Of a stretch of DNA of 64,000 bases, positions 19,030 to 29,649 are shown one piece after another. This DNA comes from Verrucomicrobiota bacterium (GTDB lineage Bacteria; Verrucomicrobiota; Lentisphaeria; JABSQK01; JAJFLO01), in NCBI GenBank assembly GCA_021772675.1, contig JAJFLO010000068.1, positions 1 through 64,000 of the forward strand, written 5' to 3'. Below the pieces are notes generated by a model, which was not told where the DNA came from, did not search any database, and saw only the letters and a list, made by a program, of their open reading frames with translations. The position numbers were made by a program, and so were the translations under genes. Every line of letters starts with the position of its first letter. Position 1 is the stretch's first letter.

Positions 19030-20466
19030 TCAGGGGTTCGGGGGTTCAAGGTTCAGGGGTTCAGGGGTTAAAATTTTATTCTGTTCGAGATTCAATTCTA
19101 TCTCTCGAATTTTCTGTATATTTTTTTTCACTTTGGGTGCCAGAATTAGAATACAGATGATTGTCGTTGATAATGGCATCGTCATCTCAGGAATTACCAT
19201 TCCCCTTTTTTCCCAGGTAAATAAAGCTGCACTTGGCAGGAGATAAATATAATCCATGATTTTGCTGTCTACTTCATCTTTTGCAGCCAAAAGTATGACA
19301 ACAAGAATCAATACACAGACCTGGATTATCCAATAAAATTTATATATAGATTTTTTAGAAGGGAAACATAACGTCACAAGGGCTAAAGGCATGATGATTG
19401 TTCCGATGATGGCAACAAAATGCGCCAGCATATTTTCACTATCTGGATATTTCATACCTGTCAATGCCTGTAGAATTATTAACGTTGTGACAAAGTAGAG
19501 TAAACCACTGCACCATCCTGGATAGAACAGAAATCGCAATCGTTTAATCAATCTGTTCCCTGTTAAAAGATTTTGAGAAATCGATGGGATCATCTTTATG
19601 TCTTCAGTAATAGCCTCTACCCATATAATCAGCATGGGCACCACGGTGCAGCCGAGGACGATATTCTTCTCAAGGTCCGTCAAAAAAAGCAATGCACAAA
19701 CCAGGAGAAACGCAAAGCCGATCCATCGTTTTCTGGCACTGTAGTTTTCTGCATGAGGTGCAATTTTTGAGGCACCTATTGTGAGCATAAACACAATTAA
19801 TAGTGGGCAAAATATCATTAAAAATAGTATTAAATCACTATCTACCTTTGGCATTCGTCTAAAGATTCTCATTTGGCCCAAAATCATCATTAAAAAATAG
19901 AAGAAAATAATACTCCCAACGACCTGGCTTACTCTGCTTGAACTCCGTTTCGATTTCGTTTTAGAGACATAGGCCGATTGGGCAATGGCCATTGAGGTGA
20001 ATAACATTGAGAGAATCAGTAAAATTGCGAAGATCTTGAAATCAGCCAGCAGATTTATTCCACCCAGATAATATCGAAGAATAAAATAGGGTAAGATCGA
20101 ACTAAATAGCAGTAGTATTTGTGATCCATAAGACAACCATTTTCCAAAGACAATGCGCCATGCTGTTAGTCGGGTTAACATGACTAGTTCCATTGTATTC
20201 TGTTCTACTTCCCTACTAATAGAATGAATTCCTCTTCCCGGAAGAACGAAAAGCAGCAATAGACCAACCATCGACCAGAACAAACCGTTATAACCTTCGG
20301 TGCTTTTCCCTGCATTAACTGCAATCAATCCCATAATGACGGTACCAATCATAAGTATTTGAGTCAGTAAAAACCAACCAGTAAAGACCTTGCTCCTCAA
20401 CCCTTGGCGCAGTTCTTTGACAAGTACCGGACTTAAATAATCGCTTTTATCTTTTTGTATCTTCAT
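19030..20466 (-). CDS. ABC transporter permease
   Basis: Multi-TM; SPVLVKELRQGLRSKVFTGWFLL... EVEQNTMELVMLTRLTAWRIVFGKW typical ABC-2 permease. Confidence 0.8.
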   Translation of the reverse strand: MKIQKDKSDYLSPVLVKELRQGLRSKVFTGWFLLTQILMIGTVIMGLIAVNAGKSTEGYNGLFWSMVGLLLLFVLPGRGIHSISREVEQNTMELVMLTRLTAWRIVFGKWLSYGSQILLLFSSILPYFILRYYLGGINLLADFKIFAILLILSMLFTSMAIAQSAYVSKTKSKRSSSRVSQVVGSIIFFYFLMMILGQMRIFRRMPKVDSDLILFLMIFCPLLIVFMLTIGASKIAPHAENYSARKRWIGFAFLLVCALLFLTDLEKNIVLGCTVVPMLIIWVEAITEDIKMIPSISQNLLTGNRLIKRLRFLFYPGWCSGLLYFVTTLIILQALTGMKYPDSENMLAHFVAIIGTIIMPLALVTLCFPSKKSIYKFYWIIQVCVLILVVILLAAKDEVDSKIMDYIYLLPSAALFTWEKRGMVIPEMTMPLSTTIICILILAPKVKKNIQKIREIELNLEQNKILTPEPLNLEPPNP

Positions 20467-20602
20467 TTTTTTAACACCTAAAAATTCTTTTACTCGTAAT
20501 CTTAGTTCTTATTCTTCCGGCAATTCACTAGTCCCTATCTTTTGATTAAGAGTAAGAAGTATGATTAAGATTATGAAAAATACTTTAACAGTCCATATGC
20601 TT

Positions 20603-21565
20603 TTAATTCTCTATACCCATATTTCCGTTTTCCGCTTTTCTAATTATATCTACAAATGCGTCTTCAAGTTTGTGTTCCACGAAGTGAAACTCAATAACTT
20701 GCAATCCATCATTAACCATTCGTTTTAATGTTGCAGCAATAAATTCATGTTCGTCTGATTCGATAGCAATGTGACCGCCATCTTTAGTCTCATTAACCAG
20801 TGATACTCCCGGATTCATTGATACCCATTCAGATAAACCATCGAGACCAGAGGCTAATCGTACATTAATTATGTGTTTACTATCATCCTTGCGTTTAAGT
20901 TTTTCAGATGATCCGTGGTGAACAATTTTGCCATTATCAATGAATAACATGGTATCACACATTTCACTGAGTTCTGATAATATATGTGAACTGATGAAAA
21001 TGGTTTTACCCTCTTTTGCCAGCAAAATAATCAGGTTTCTCAGTTCTATCCTCGCCTTCGGATCAAGACCCGCCGCCGGTTCATCCAATACTAAAACATC
21101 AGGATCATGAAGTAAGGTACGTCCTAAGCAAAGACGCTGCCCCATTCCTTTTGACAGTTGATCCACATACCGAGTCTCTATAGAACTTAAATCTGTAAAC
21201 TCCATGATCTCCTGAATTCGGCTCTGACGATCGTCGCCCTGGTAGCCAAATGCCCTTGCATAAAAATCGAGGTACTCAAATACCGTCATCATGTCATATT
21301 TACCATACGCGTCTGGCATCCAACCGATAGTCGGACGTACCTTATTCGGGTGATTAACGACGTCGACTCCGTTGATCCTGATGCTGCCTGAATCTGGTTG
21401 ATCCAGCGTGACCATCATACGCATAATGGTTGTTTTTCCAGCACCGTTTGCACCAATAAAACCGACAACCTGCCCGGACAAAATTTCAAACGAGACGTTC
21501 CGCACCGCATGTACATCGCCAAAAGAACGACTCAGATTATTTACCTCAATTACTGGAGTACTCAT
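20603..21565 (-). CDS. ABC transporter ATP-binding protein
   Basis: Walker A GANGAGKT, signature LSKGMGQRL, Walker B VLVLDEPAAGLD. Confidence 0.95.
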   Translation of the reverse strand: MSTPVIEVNNLSRSFGDVHAVRNVSFEILSGQVVGFIGANGAGKTTIMRMMVTLDQPDSGSIRINGVDVVNHPNKVRPTIGWMPDAYGKYDMMTVFEYLDFYARAFGYQGDDRQSRIQEIMEFTDLSSIETRYVDQLSKGMGQRLCLGRTLLHDPDVLVLDEPAAGLDPKARIELRNLIILLAKEGKTIFISSHILSELSEMCDTMLFIDNGKIVHHGSSEKLKRKDDSKHIINVRLASGLDGLSEWVSMNPGVSLVNETKDGGHIAIESDEHEFIAATLKRMVNDGLQVIEFHFVEHKLEDAFVDIIRKAENGNMGIEN

Positions 21566-21688
21566 TTTTTGTATCTTTATTTAAAAATTTAATTCCTCGA
21601 CGGTTGCCATCCTCGTTTAGCACACTCACCAGACGTGAGCTTTCTCATAATGTCGATAGTCAATATTTGGCTACATCGAGGCCAATAG

Positions 21689-23512
21689 CTATTCATGTAG
21701 TGTCGATACCATCGGAGTTACCTGGCCAAAATAAAACACGGGTTCATCTTGCCAGCGAATATGTCGCGAGGTTTCAATCGCAACATTTTTTGCAGCTGAT
21801 GAAGTCGCAAAAAAATAATTACTTTTGCCATTCGCTTTCTGTAATATCTTGCCGACATTTTGACCCGCATAATGCTGATATGAATTAAACCATTTTCTAA
21901 ACGTATCTAAATCGGCGTAAATCAATTCCTTGGTTTCACCAGTCCTCATGTTTGTACATGTCCATATCTGCCCGGATGCATCGATATAATAAAATTTGTC
22001 CAGTGTATTCAAAAGAGAAGATTTGCATTTCAATATATCAGACTCATTCTCGCTAACTTTTTCAATCTCTATTTTGCCTCGAGTCGAATCAACTTTCATC
22101 AGGAATTGACCCTGTAACTGACGACTGCGAAACCAATCGTCTGCATACATATTCTCATCTACAGAATAGCTGTTTAATTCTCTTTTTTGGTAATGAGGTA
22201 TTTTTATCTTTTGGGCCAAATTTAATGACGTGATATATAGATCGTCATCCCCCCTAAATTTTTGTGATAGCAATATCCCTGTGCTAGATATCTGTTCCTG
22301 GGATGTAATTTGAGTCATTATATTGGGAATTATTTGTACAGTCGTAAATCGACGCCCTCTACCCCCAACACCGTCCTGGAAGATCATTAATAAAATTAAT
22401 ATGAGGCTAGCGATAATCGCAATGAGTGGTGTTGTCCACAAAAGTTGCATTGGCCGTCCTTTTTTTCTTGACGACCGTAAATTCAACGGCCCAACTACCC
22501 ATGCAAATACAATAATAAAGCCTACAATCATAAAATTTTTCACAGGTTTTGAATCGACTCCCTCCCGCAATGGCCAGGCATCGGCATATTTAGCATTGAG
22601 TCGGTCTGTAATCCTAGACGTGTTCGTTAAGGACTCCGAAAAGTTTAGTGATGTTAAATTATTCTGATGTACCGGAACCATTCTAACAAATCCGGCACCA
22701 ATCTGAACATAATTAGACTGTTGATTGATCGCACGAAAATCTGAAGGAGTTTCCCTTCCAGGAAAGTATAAATTTCCACCCTGAATCAACCATGTTTTTA
22801 GCGCATGTTTCGATTCTGCGGATAATTGAGACCAGTCAGATATCGTCATCCAGATACACTCGATACCTGTTAACCCCAACCAGTTACCTGGAAACTCGCC
22901 GGGATTAAATGAAGAACCAAACAGGTCAATATTCCGTAATCGCTGCTTTACTAATTTCGTTTTAGTCCCTTTGCGCCTGGATTTCTGTTCCTTCATAACA
23001 GTTTCATTATAATAGTTATTTAGGAGTCCCCAATGTTGCTGGTGAAGCACATCGCTCATTAGCAAATAGGGAGTTTTTGCCACACTGGAATATCGTGGAC
23101 CTGAGGCGGGAAATTTAATTTTTCGATTACTAATCCCGAACCCCGAGATGTCGCCAAGTATTTGTTGGTGATAATACCGATTTACTCCAGACGTATAGAT
23201 TGGAACGTTTATACTGAAGATTCGTTCAACATTATTTTTGACCGTGAATCGTTTATTAAATTCAATCTTACCTGAATTTAACTGATATTGATTGATGGCC
23301 GATATGAATGTAAAATCCCAGTGCCTGGTTTTTCCAGAATGATTGGTAATTCGGATATTGACTGGCATGTATCCAGATTGTGGCAGTGCTTCAAAAGGCG
23401 ATGAAACTTTTATATCAATATTGGCGTCATTGTCATAATTCACTCGGGAAAACGGATAATCTGCGTAACAATTAAATAGGAGAATGAAAAATATAAGGAA
23501 TAATTTCTTCAA
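21689..23512 (-). CDS. Membrane-anchored protein of MoxR/ABC cluster, function unknown
   Basis: Signal peptide, large extracytoplasmic region, two TM (FMIVGFIIVFAWVVGPLNL, LIAIIASLILILLMIF); 4-nt overlap with MoxR gene. Confidence 0.65.
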   Translation of the reverse strand: MKKLFLIFFILLFNCYADYPFSRVNYDNDANIDIKVSSPFEALPQSGYMPVNIRITNHSGKTRHWDFTFISAINQYQLNSGKIEFNKRFTVKNNVERIFSINVPIYTSGVNRYYHQQILGDISGFGISNRKIKFPASGPRYSSVAKTPYLLMSDVLHQQHWGLLNNYYNETVMKEQKSRRKGTKTKLVKQRLRNIDLFGSSFNPGEFPGNWLGLTGIECIWMTISDWSQLSAESKHALKTWLIQGGNLYFPGRETPSDFRAINQQSNYVQIGAGFVRMVPVHQNNLTSLNFSESLTNTSRITDRLNAKYADAWPLREGVDSKPVKNFMIVGFIIVFAWVVGPLNLRSSRKKGRPMQLLWTTPLIAIIASLILILLMIFQDGVGGRGRRFTTVQIIPNIMTQITSQEQISSTGILLSQKFRGDDDLYITSLNLAQKIKIPHYQKRELNSYSVDENMYADDWFRSRQLQGQFLMKVDSTRGKIEIEKVSENESDILKCKSSLLNTLDKFYYIDASGQIWTCTNMRTGETKELIYADLDTFRKWFNSYQHYAGQNVGKILQKANGKSNYFFATSSAAKNVAIETSRHIRWQDEPVFYFGQVTPMVSTLHE

Positions 23513-24519
23513 TTAACATCCTTAATTGTAGCAGGAATTCCTTGCTGATTGACCGGTATTTTTTTCAATATTGAATCGACAATCATGGATGTGGTTTTTC
23601 CATCTAGTTTCGCACGGTAATCAAGGATGATTCGATGTTGTAAGACCGGCTTAGCAAGGGCTTTCACGTCTTCGAAACTCGCATTGATTCGCCCATTTAA
23701 CAAGGCTCTGGCTTTTGCTCCTGCAGCAAGTCCTAAGGCTGCTCGAGGACTGGCCCCAAATTTTATCAACGATGAATTGGGGTCTTTTTCATGTGTTGCA
23801 TCGACTATCCGAGCAATATAATTTGCAACAACATCCGGCAAATAAACTCTGTGAACCAAGGCGATTAATTCAAGAATATCATTCTTGTTCATTATGGAAT
23901 CTATATTGGGTTCTATACCCATTTCTCGTTCATTGACAATCTTTTCAAGAGTACTAACATCATTGCGATAGACATTCAGCTTAAACAGAAACCGATCAAG
24001 TTGTGCCTCAGGCAGTGGATACGTCCCTTCAAGTTCGATAGGGTTCTGGGTGGCGAGAACAAAAAAAGGATCTGCGATTTGGTGAACCTCGCCCATGACA
24101 GTGACATGCTGTTCCTGCATGGCTTCGAGCATCGCTGACTGAGTTTTTGGTGATGCCCGATTAATTTCATCAGCAAGAATCAAATTTCCAAAAATAGGGC
24201 CTTTTTGAAAGACAAATTCTCGTTTGCCTTCATTTTCCTGCAAGACTGGATTGCCCGTAATATCACCAGGAAGCAAATCGGGTGTAAATTGAATTCTCTT
24301 GTGATCTAACTGGATACACTTCGCAAGGGATTTGACTAATTCGGTTTTTCCTAATCCGGGCAACCCTTCGAGTAAAATATGACCGCGGGCAAGTAGTCCA
24401 ATAATTACATTTTCAATGAGATTCTTTTGACCAAAAATTGTCGAATTAAGTGTGTCAGCAAGTTTATATATTTTTTTTGATGCTGCAGTCGATTCACTTT
24501 CGCTGATATGTTTTATCAT
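23509..24519 (-). CDS. MoxR-family AAA+ ATPase
   Basis: LLEGLPGLGKTELVKSLA, DLLPGDITGNPVL, LADEINRASPKTQSAMLEAMQE, LATQNPIELEGTYPLPEAQLDRF. Confidence 0.97.
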   Translation of the reverse strand: MIKHISESESTAASKKIYKLADTLNSTIFGQKNLIENVIIGLLARGHILLEGLPGLGKTELVKSLAKCIQLDHKRIQFTPDLLPGDITGNPVLQENEGKREFVFQKGPIFGNLILADEINRASPKTQSAMLEAMQEQHVTVMGEVHQIADPFFVLATQNPIELEGTYPLPEAQLDRFLFKLNVYRNDVSTLEKIVNEREMGIEPNIDSIMNKNDILELIALVHRVYLPDVVANYIARIVDATHEKDPNSSLIKFGASPRAALGLAAGAKARALLNGRINASFEDVKALAKPVLQHRIILDYRAKLDGKTTSMIVDSILKKIPVNQQGIPATIKDVN

Positions 24520-25865
24520 TTGAAATACCGTTTCAATAAATTTTTTTCGTTGGGATCCAGTGATTCACGCCAAACCGTTTCGCCGCCCTTACCCATTTCC
24601 TTTATATTTCCGGCATTAGCGGGACCATTGTATGCATTCGGATTGATATCGTGTTCACCCTTTATATATCCAAGCTGATCTCCAAGGATAGGCTTGGACG
24701 TGTCCTTGTTGCTGACGGATTCAATTTTTGTCGATCCCAAACTCGTCGGTTCGCTGTTTAGCTGAATAGGCAGGGAACCCGGTCCCTCGCTGACACCTCC
24801 ACTACCCATCGTTGCCAAAAGCAACGTTGATGCATCTTTACTATCCAACCCCTCACTCAAACTAATCTCGCAGCCTTCGATACCTTCAGCAAGCTGTTTT
24901 TGTAAATCTGCTAATTGTTCCTTACTCAATTGTTTTAACTGATTTGGGTCAATACTTTTTAACTGCTCCATTAGCTTTGAATTGACTGAGAGATCCGAAT
25001 TGCTAAGATTGTCCAGAATTTTCTTCCAGTCAGATGCTGATTTTTTGAGTATTTCCTCAAGAGATTTATCACCCTTGGTAAATGTGTCTAGCATTGAAGT
25101 ATTATCATCCCCTAATGATAATTTCTGGAGCTGATTAATGGTTAATAGGGTATTTTGGGCTAATTCAAGGTTACGTTCCAATGCTTCGATTGACATCTTT
25201 GCCTGTTCTCGAAGCCGGTCACCCCCCTCCAAACTACTATGATTATACCAGGAATCTTGAGGTTGGTTACGCAACATTTCGATCTGTTTCTCCAGCTTAT
25301 TTAAAGCGTCCTTGTCAACAATTTCATAAGTTTTTAATGTGTCAATCCATGAATCAACTTCGGTCCAGGATATCGGTTCTTCAAGAGAGTATTGGGTTGT
25401 TTCCTCCGAGATATAAAACGGGATCCATATCGCACTGCCCATCAGTAACAAAATCATTAAAATTGGGCCAACAATATGTCTTGGACTCCATACGAGGCCA
25501 GAAGATTCATATTCTTCATAACCAGGCCACTCACCCACTCCCTGATAGGCACTGTAAAGTCGATTATTTAATTTCAATCGATCATCTAATCGAATTAGTA
25601 CATCTCTTGTGTCGTAAAAGCGAGTCCGATTTTTGAAGTAGCTGAGAATAGCCAAACCAACTAATAGGCAATAAAAGAGACACCACAATAGAACTAAACC
25701 AACGACTGACAGACCGTTTCGCTTAACGATAAATATCAGACAAGTTGTTATGCCACTTGTGATAATAGCTCCGGGTAAAAACGTACTGAGACACCAGGCA
25801 AAATTAATTTTCCATGCAATTCTTTTTGCTGTAGTAAGCCAATTTTTTTGGGTACATTCACTCAT
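24516..25865 (-). CDS. Membrane protein with Gln/coiled-coil region, MoxR-cluster associated
   Basis: Three N-terminal TM segments then helical region; likely start MSECTQKNW since ORF-track extension lies in a repeat. Confidence 0.65.
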   Translation of the reverse strand: MSECTQKNWLTTAKRIAWKINFAWCLSTFLPGAIITSGITTCLIFIVKRNGLSVVGLVLLWCLFYCLLVGLAILSYFKNRTRFYDTRDVLIRLDDRLKLNNRLYSAYQGVGEWPGYEEYESSGLVWSPRHIVGPILMILLLMGSAIWIPFYISEETTQYSLEEPISWTEVDSWIDTLKTYEIVDKDALNKLEKQIEMLRNQPQDSWYNHSSLEGGDRLREQAKMSIEALERNLELAQNTLLTINQLQKLSLGDDNTSMLDTFTKGDKSLEEILKKSASDWKKILDNLSNSDLSVNSKLMEQLKSIDPNQLKQLSKEQLADLQKQLAEGIEGCEISLSEGLDSKDASTLLLATMGSGGVSEGPGSLPIQLNSEPTSLGSTKIESVSNKDTSKPILGDQLGYIKGEHDINPNAYNGPANAGNIKEMGKGGETVWRESLDPNEKNLLKRYFK

Positions 25866-25887
25866 TTTAATTATCCCCGAATTAACA

Positions 25888-25988
25888 TATACTGCACGTA
25901 GTAAATTTTTCGATATTCCCACCGCGGCGGATCATTTTGGGCAAAAACTTAACAGAAACCTGTCGAGAACCTGATCGCGATTGGTATA
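25888..25988. repeat. Dispersed repeat (second copy 29776-29868)
   Basis: TATACTGCA...ACAGAAACCTGTCGAGAACCTGATCGCGATTGGTATA shared. Confidence 0.8.
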
Positions 25989-26197
25989 ACTTCGCCTTTT
26001 CCATTTCAATATTCAGGATAGAATAATATGAATCTTGCGGATGAGGTGATGTTCCATTGACCATGAAAAAAGAAAGTTTACTAATCAGGTTAACCTGCGT
26101 TATGCATAAACTTTTGTCATGAGAATTTTAAGCTTGCCTAAGAACAATGAGTTATGAATTTTATCCGCATGCAGGCTAGTTATAAAAACGACAACAA

Positions 26198-28258
26198 TCA
26201 TTTCCCACAGGCAATATAGATTCCTTCTTTATACTCTTTCGTAAAGATCTCAGGTTCATCTAGATAGCTTCGGCTTCGCTTAAGGAATTCCAGGGTAGGG
26301 CCATCATCAGGCCATTTTTGATTGAGATTAGTAAATTTATAAAAACTATCCTGAAATTTTGATTGCATAAGTAACGTTCGGGCATCATTAAATTCAGAGA
26401 TAAGATTGAAAAAATCACCCTGATTGGTGTTTTTTTCAAAAACCTGATAAATTCGAATTCCTTGTGTTTTACCCATCACTTGGACAGTATCTAATTCTCT
26501 AGTCAGTATTTTCTCACTAGAATCAGTGCAGGCTTTTATTAACGCCTCATACGTAGAGCCACTGATAATAATTGGCACATTGTATACTTTACATAGCCCC
26601 TCAAGTCTGGATGCCAAGTTAACTTCATCTCCCAGCACTGTGTAATTCAGTCTGTTTTCAGTACCGACATTGCCAGCGACCAATTTTCCTGTGTTTATAC
26701 CAATACCCATTTTTATTTTTTTGATAGGCGGATTAGCAGTATCGTTGTTGAATTTTTCCAACTCTTCTAACATTTCCTGTGCTGCAGAAACGGCTCTGAC
26801 CACGTCATTCTTTTGATTATCAAGCACTCCAAAAACCGCCATCATCGCGTCGCCAATGTACTTGTCAATAATGCCATGTTGATGTTCAATACACTTACTC
26901 ATATAGGTAAAATATTGATTCAGTAACTGAAGTATTGTTGTGGGTTGAAGACCTTCTGAAAGAGTTGTGAACTCTCGTATATCTGAGAATAGAATCGTCG
27001 CGTATTTTTCTTCCCCCCCCAGCTCTATTTTTCCTTTTAACATCTCTTCAGCAATTTCCTTGGATACAACTTTATCCATTGCGGATCTTACTTGTTCCTT
27101 TTCCTCTAATCCCTGAGCCATTGAATTAAACGAATCTCCTAATAAAACAAATTCGTCATTTGAATTAATGTCCAGGCGATGTTTAAAATTGCCTTTTTCG
27201 ATTTCGCTCGTCGCATTTTGCAGATAACCAATGGGTTGGGTAATTTTCAGTGAAAATAGAAATCCAATTACAATCGCAAGGCAGACACCAATAAACCCTG
27301 TCAATACGATCTTTTTTAGTAATTTCCGCAAAAAGCTTAACTCTTTGTCGAGTGATTTTATGACCAAATATTCAGTTCCTATTTCATTTCGCCCCTTACT
27401 CATATAAGTAATAATTCCAGAATTGGATTCGGAGAGGTCTCCAGCAACAGTGCTCCTAAAGGGCGTAATAAAATACAAAAACCGTTCGTTAAATAGACGG
27501 GTTTCGTTCAGGTCAGATTTTAAATGGAGTTTTTTTGTCTGACGCTTTGACGAAGCCGATATATCCATATTAAATTCCCGGATATATAAGTCATTCTGCT
27601 TCGGGTCGCTGCTCCATTTTGTTGATAGGAAAATCGTGGAACCATTCAAAAAAGCCAGTTCTACACCGCTAATTTCTTTGATCTTCCCAATTGCGTGCTC
27701 AGTAATACGTTTTCCAATACAAACCAAGCCTATCATTTCTTCATTTAAAAAATAAGGATCAATAACGATCTGGTAGAAACTGTCTTCACGATAAATAAAT
27801 CCCAATCCGCTATCTCCATAATCCAGACAATTCCGGAATATGGAGAATTTCTTCAAATCATCGATGACATTTTTTCCGGTGTTGTTGCTCGCAAGAATGT
27901 TTCCTTCAGTATCAGCGACGATGATAAGATCAATATTTTCGCTGAAATAAGAATAAATTTCATCGGTAATGAGATCGTCCCGGGTCGCCTCGTCCATGTT
28001 TTTATCTGTTAATACTTCTTTAACATAAACGTGGCCGATAATTGCATTTGTCGTATCTGATAGTCGTTTAAAACTTTCATCAAGATGGCCTCGGATCATG
28101 TCCTGGGTACTATAGAGATCGGAATGAATGCGTGAGATAAACTGAGTTTCCAGATCATGTTTAACAATCTGGTAGGTAACAAATAACAAAACCAAAAGTA
28201 TTAGTGAGATAATTAAGGTGAGCTTAAACTTAAAAGGAACATACAATGCCTTTTTCAT
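26198..28258 (-). CDS. Class III adenylate/guanylate cyclase with extracytoplasmic sensor and HAMP
   Basis: KYATILFSDIREFTTLSEGL...DKYIGDAMMAVFG; two TM segments flanking sensor; HAMP-like linker. Confidence 0.93.
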   Translation of the reverse strand: MKKALYVPFKFKLTLIISLILLVLLFVTYQIVKHDLETQFISRIHSDLYSTQDMIRGHLDESFKRLSDTTNAIIGHVYVKEVLTDKNMDEATRDDLITDEIYSYFSENIDLIIVADTEGNILASNNTGKNVIDDLKKFSIFRNCLDYGDSGLGFIYREDSFYQIVIDPYFLNEEMIGLVCIGKRITEHAIGKIKEISGVELAFLNGSTIFLSTKWSSDPKQNDLYIREFNMDISASSKRQTKKLHLKSDLNETRLFNERFLYFITPFRSTVAGDLSESNSGIITYMSKGRNEIGTEYLVIKSLDKELSFLRKLLKKIVLTGFIGVCLAIVIGFLFSLKITQPIGYLQNATSEIEKGNFKHRLDINSNDEFVLLGDSFNSMAQGLEEKEQVRSAMDKVVSKEIAEEMLKGKIELGGEEKYATILFSDIREFTTLSEGLQPTTILQLLNQYFTYMSKCIEHQHGIIDKYIGDAMMAVFGVLDNQKNDVVRAVSAAQEMLEELEKFNNDTANPPIKKIKMGIGINTGKLVAGNVGTENRLNYTVLGDEVNLASRLEGLCKVYNVPIIISGSTYEALIKACTDSSEKILTRELDTVQVMGKTQGIRIYQVFEKNTNQGDFFNLISEFNDARTLLMQSKFQDSFYKFTNLNQKWPDDGPTLEFLKRSRSYLDEPEIFTKEYKEGIYIACGK

Positions 28259-28267
28259 TATTTATCT

Positions 28268-28951
28268 TCAATAATTTTCCACTGGCTTTGAATAGGATTT
28301 GCCATATTTATTTTTATGTTTGAAGATTTGCCGCGATACACGGGTACTTCTGATGGAAAGATCAATTTTAACATCTTTATCAAGATTCAATTCCTGAGAA
28401 ACTTTTCCTCCGTAAATATGCCATACATGAATCGTATATTTCCCAGGTGGAATATCTTTTATATGGAAATCGCCTGCTCCATTAGTTACCGAAAAATAAG
28501 AATTTTCGAGAACAATAACATCGCAAATCATTTGCTGATGAATATTACAATATACTTTATAAAACCCAGGGACCTCAAATATTTCTTCTCGATACAACCC
28601 CTTTTCGTATCGGTCGAAATCAAATGATTTTTTTCTATCTTTACAAAATACGTTGTGCTGCACTTTGTCCTGATTCCAAAATTGTACTTTTTGACCTTCA
28701 ACGACCGGTAGAAGTCGAGGCTCAAAAGTTTTTCCAATTTGCTCTGATTTGGCCGGATCTGGAGGAGGAATCGTTTTAATCCCAGAGATATAGACAATCG
28801 CATTTGAAGCATCTTTCAGCCGTTTGTTGCCACGCTTTTTATATACCTCTACGCTTCCACGAATATCAAACGCCCACAAAGAAGTAAGTGAAAAACAATA
28901 AACTAAAAAACAACAATAGTTCTTACAAGAAATCAAGGACTTGATCTGCAT
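28268..28951 (-). CDS. Cupredoxin/carboxypeptidase-regulatory-like exported protein
   Basis: VQFWNQDKVQHNVF...PGFYKVYCNIHQQMICDVIVLENSYFSVTNGAGDFHIKDIPPGKYTIHVWH. Confidence 0.75.
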   Translation of the reverse strand: MQIKSLISCKNYCCFLVYCFSLTSLWAFDIRGSVEVYKKRGNKRLKDASNAIVYISGIKTIPPPDPAKSEQIGKTFEPRLLPVVEGQKVQFWNQDKVQHNVFCKDRKKSFDFDRYEKGLYREEIFEVPGFYKVYCNIHQQMICDVIVLENSYFSVTNGAGDFHIKDIPPGKYTIHVWHIYGGKVSQELNLDKDVKIDLSIRSTRVSRQIFKHKNKYGKSYSKPVENY

Positions 28952-29381
28952 GAATATCTGTTTTCACTTTCTTAATTATCTTTTTAATAAGCCCTTCAGA
29001 GTTAATGACAAAAGTCGTCCGAAATATCCCCTGATACTTTTTCCCATACATTGATTTTTCACCCCATACACCATATGCATTTATGATTGTTTTATTTTCA
29101 TCTGCCAACAAATGAAATGGCAACTCAAATTTATTTGCAAAGCTCTTATGGGATTCAACAGAATCCGGGCTGACGCCAATTACAACCGCATCACTTTGTT
29201 GCAATCTGTCGATACCATCACGTAAAGAGCAGGCTTCTTTAGTACAACCTGGTGTATCATCTTTTGGATAAAAATAGAGAATTATATTTTTTCCTTTGAA
29301 ATCATTAATTGAAATTTTATCACCATGCTGATTGGTTCCCTCAAAATAAGGAGCTTGAGATCCTTCTTTAACTTCTATCAT
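28923..29381 (-). CDS. bcp: Thioredoxin-dependent peroxiredoxin (Bcp/PrxQ)
   Basis: YFYPKDDTPGCTKEACSLRD catalytic Cys motif. Confidence 0.95.
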   Translation of the reverse strand: MIEVKEGSQAPYFEGTNQHGDKISINDFKGKNIILYFYPKDDTPGCTKEACSLRDGIDRLQQSDAVVIGVSPDSVESHKSFANKFELPFHLLADENKTIINAYGVWGEKSMYGKKYQGIFRTTFVINSEGLIKKIIKKVKTDIHADQVLDFL

Positions 29382-29423
29382 TGATCATTCCTTTAAAATT
29401 TACGTCCTTTATTTATGTAATAT

Positions 29424-29572
29424 CTCACATTTTAGATTTGTTATTCAAATATGATTAACTTGCAATCAAAACTGAGTAACGCGGTCATTCCTGGCTACGC
29501 AATTCACAAGGCATCTCAGCCAGGAATGGCCGAGTTACTTTAACAAATCAAAAATGAAACCTAAAATGTGAG
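29424..29572. repeat. Hairpin element with terminal CTCACATTTTAG inverted repeats
   Basis: Outer arms 29424-29435/29561-29572 perfect; inner arms 29476-29496/29518-29538 with 19 of 21 match. Confidence 0.85.
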
Positions 29573-29649
29573 TAATATGTTCCGTACCGAGAACCCGACT
29601 GCCACAAAACTGCACATGATATTTCTTGAGACCATAAATCAGTACGCAT

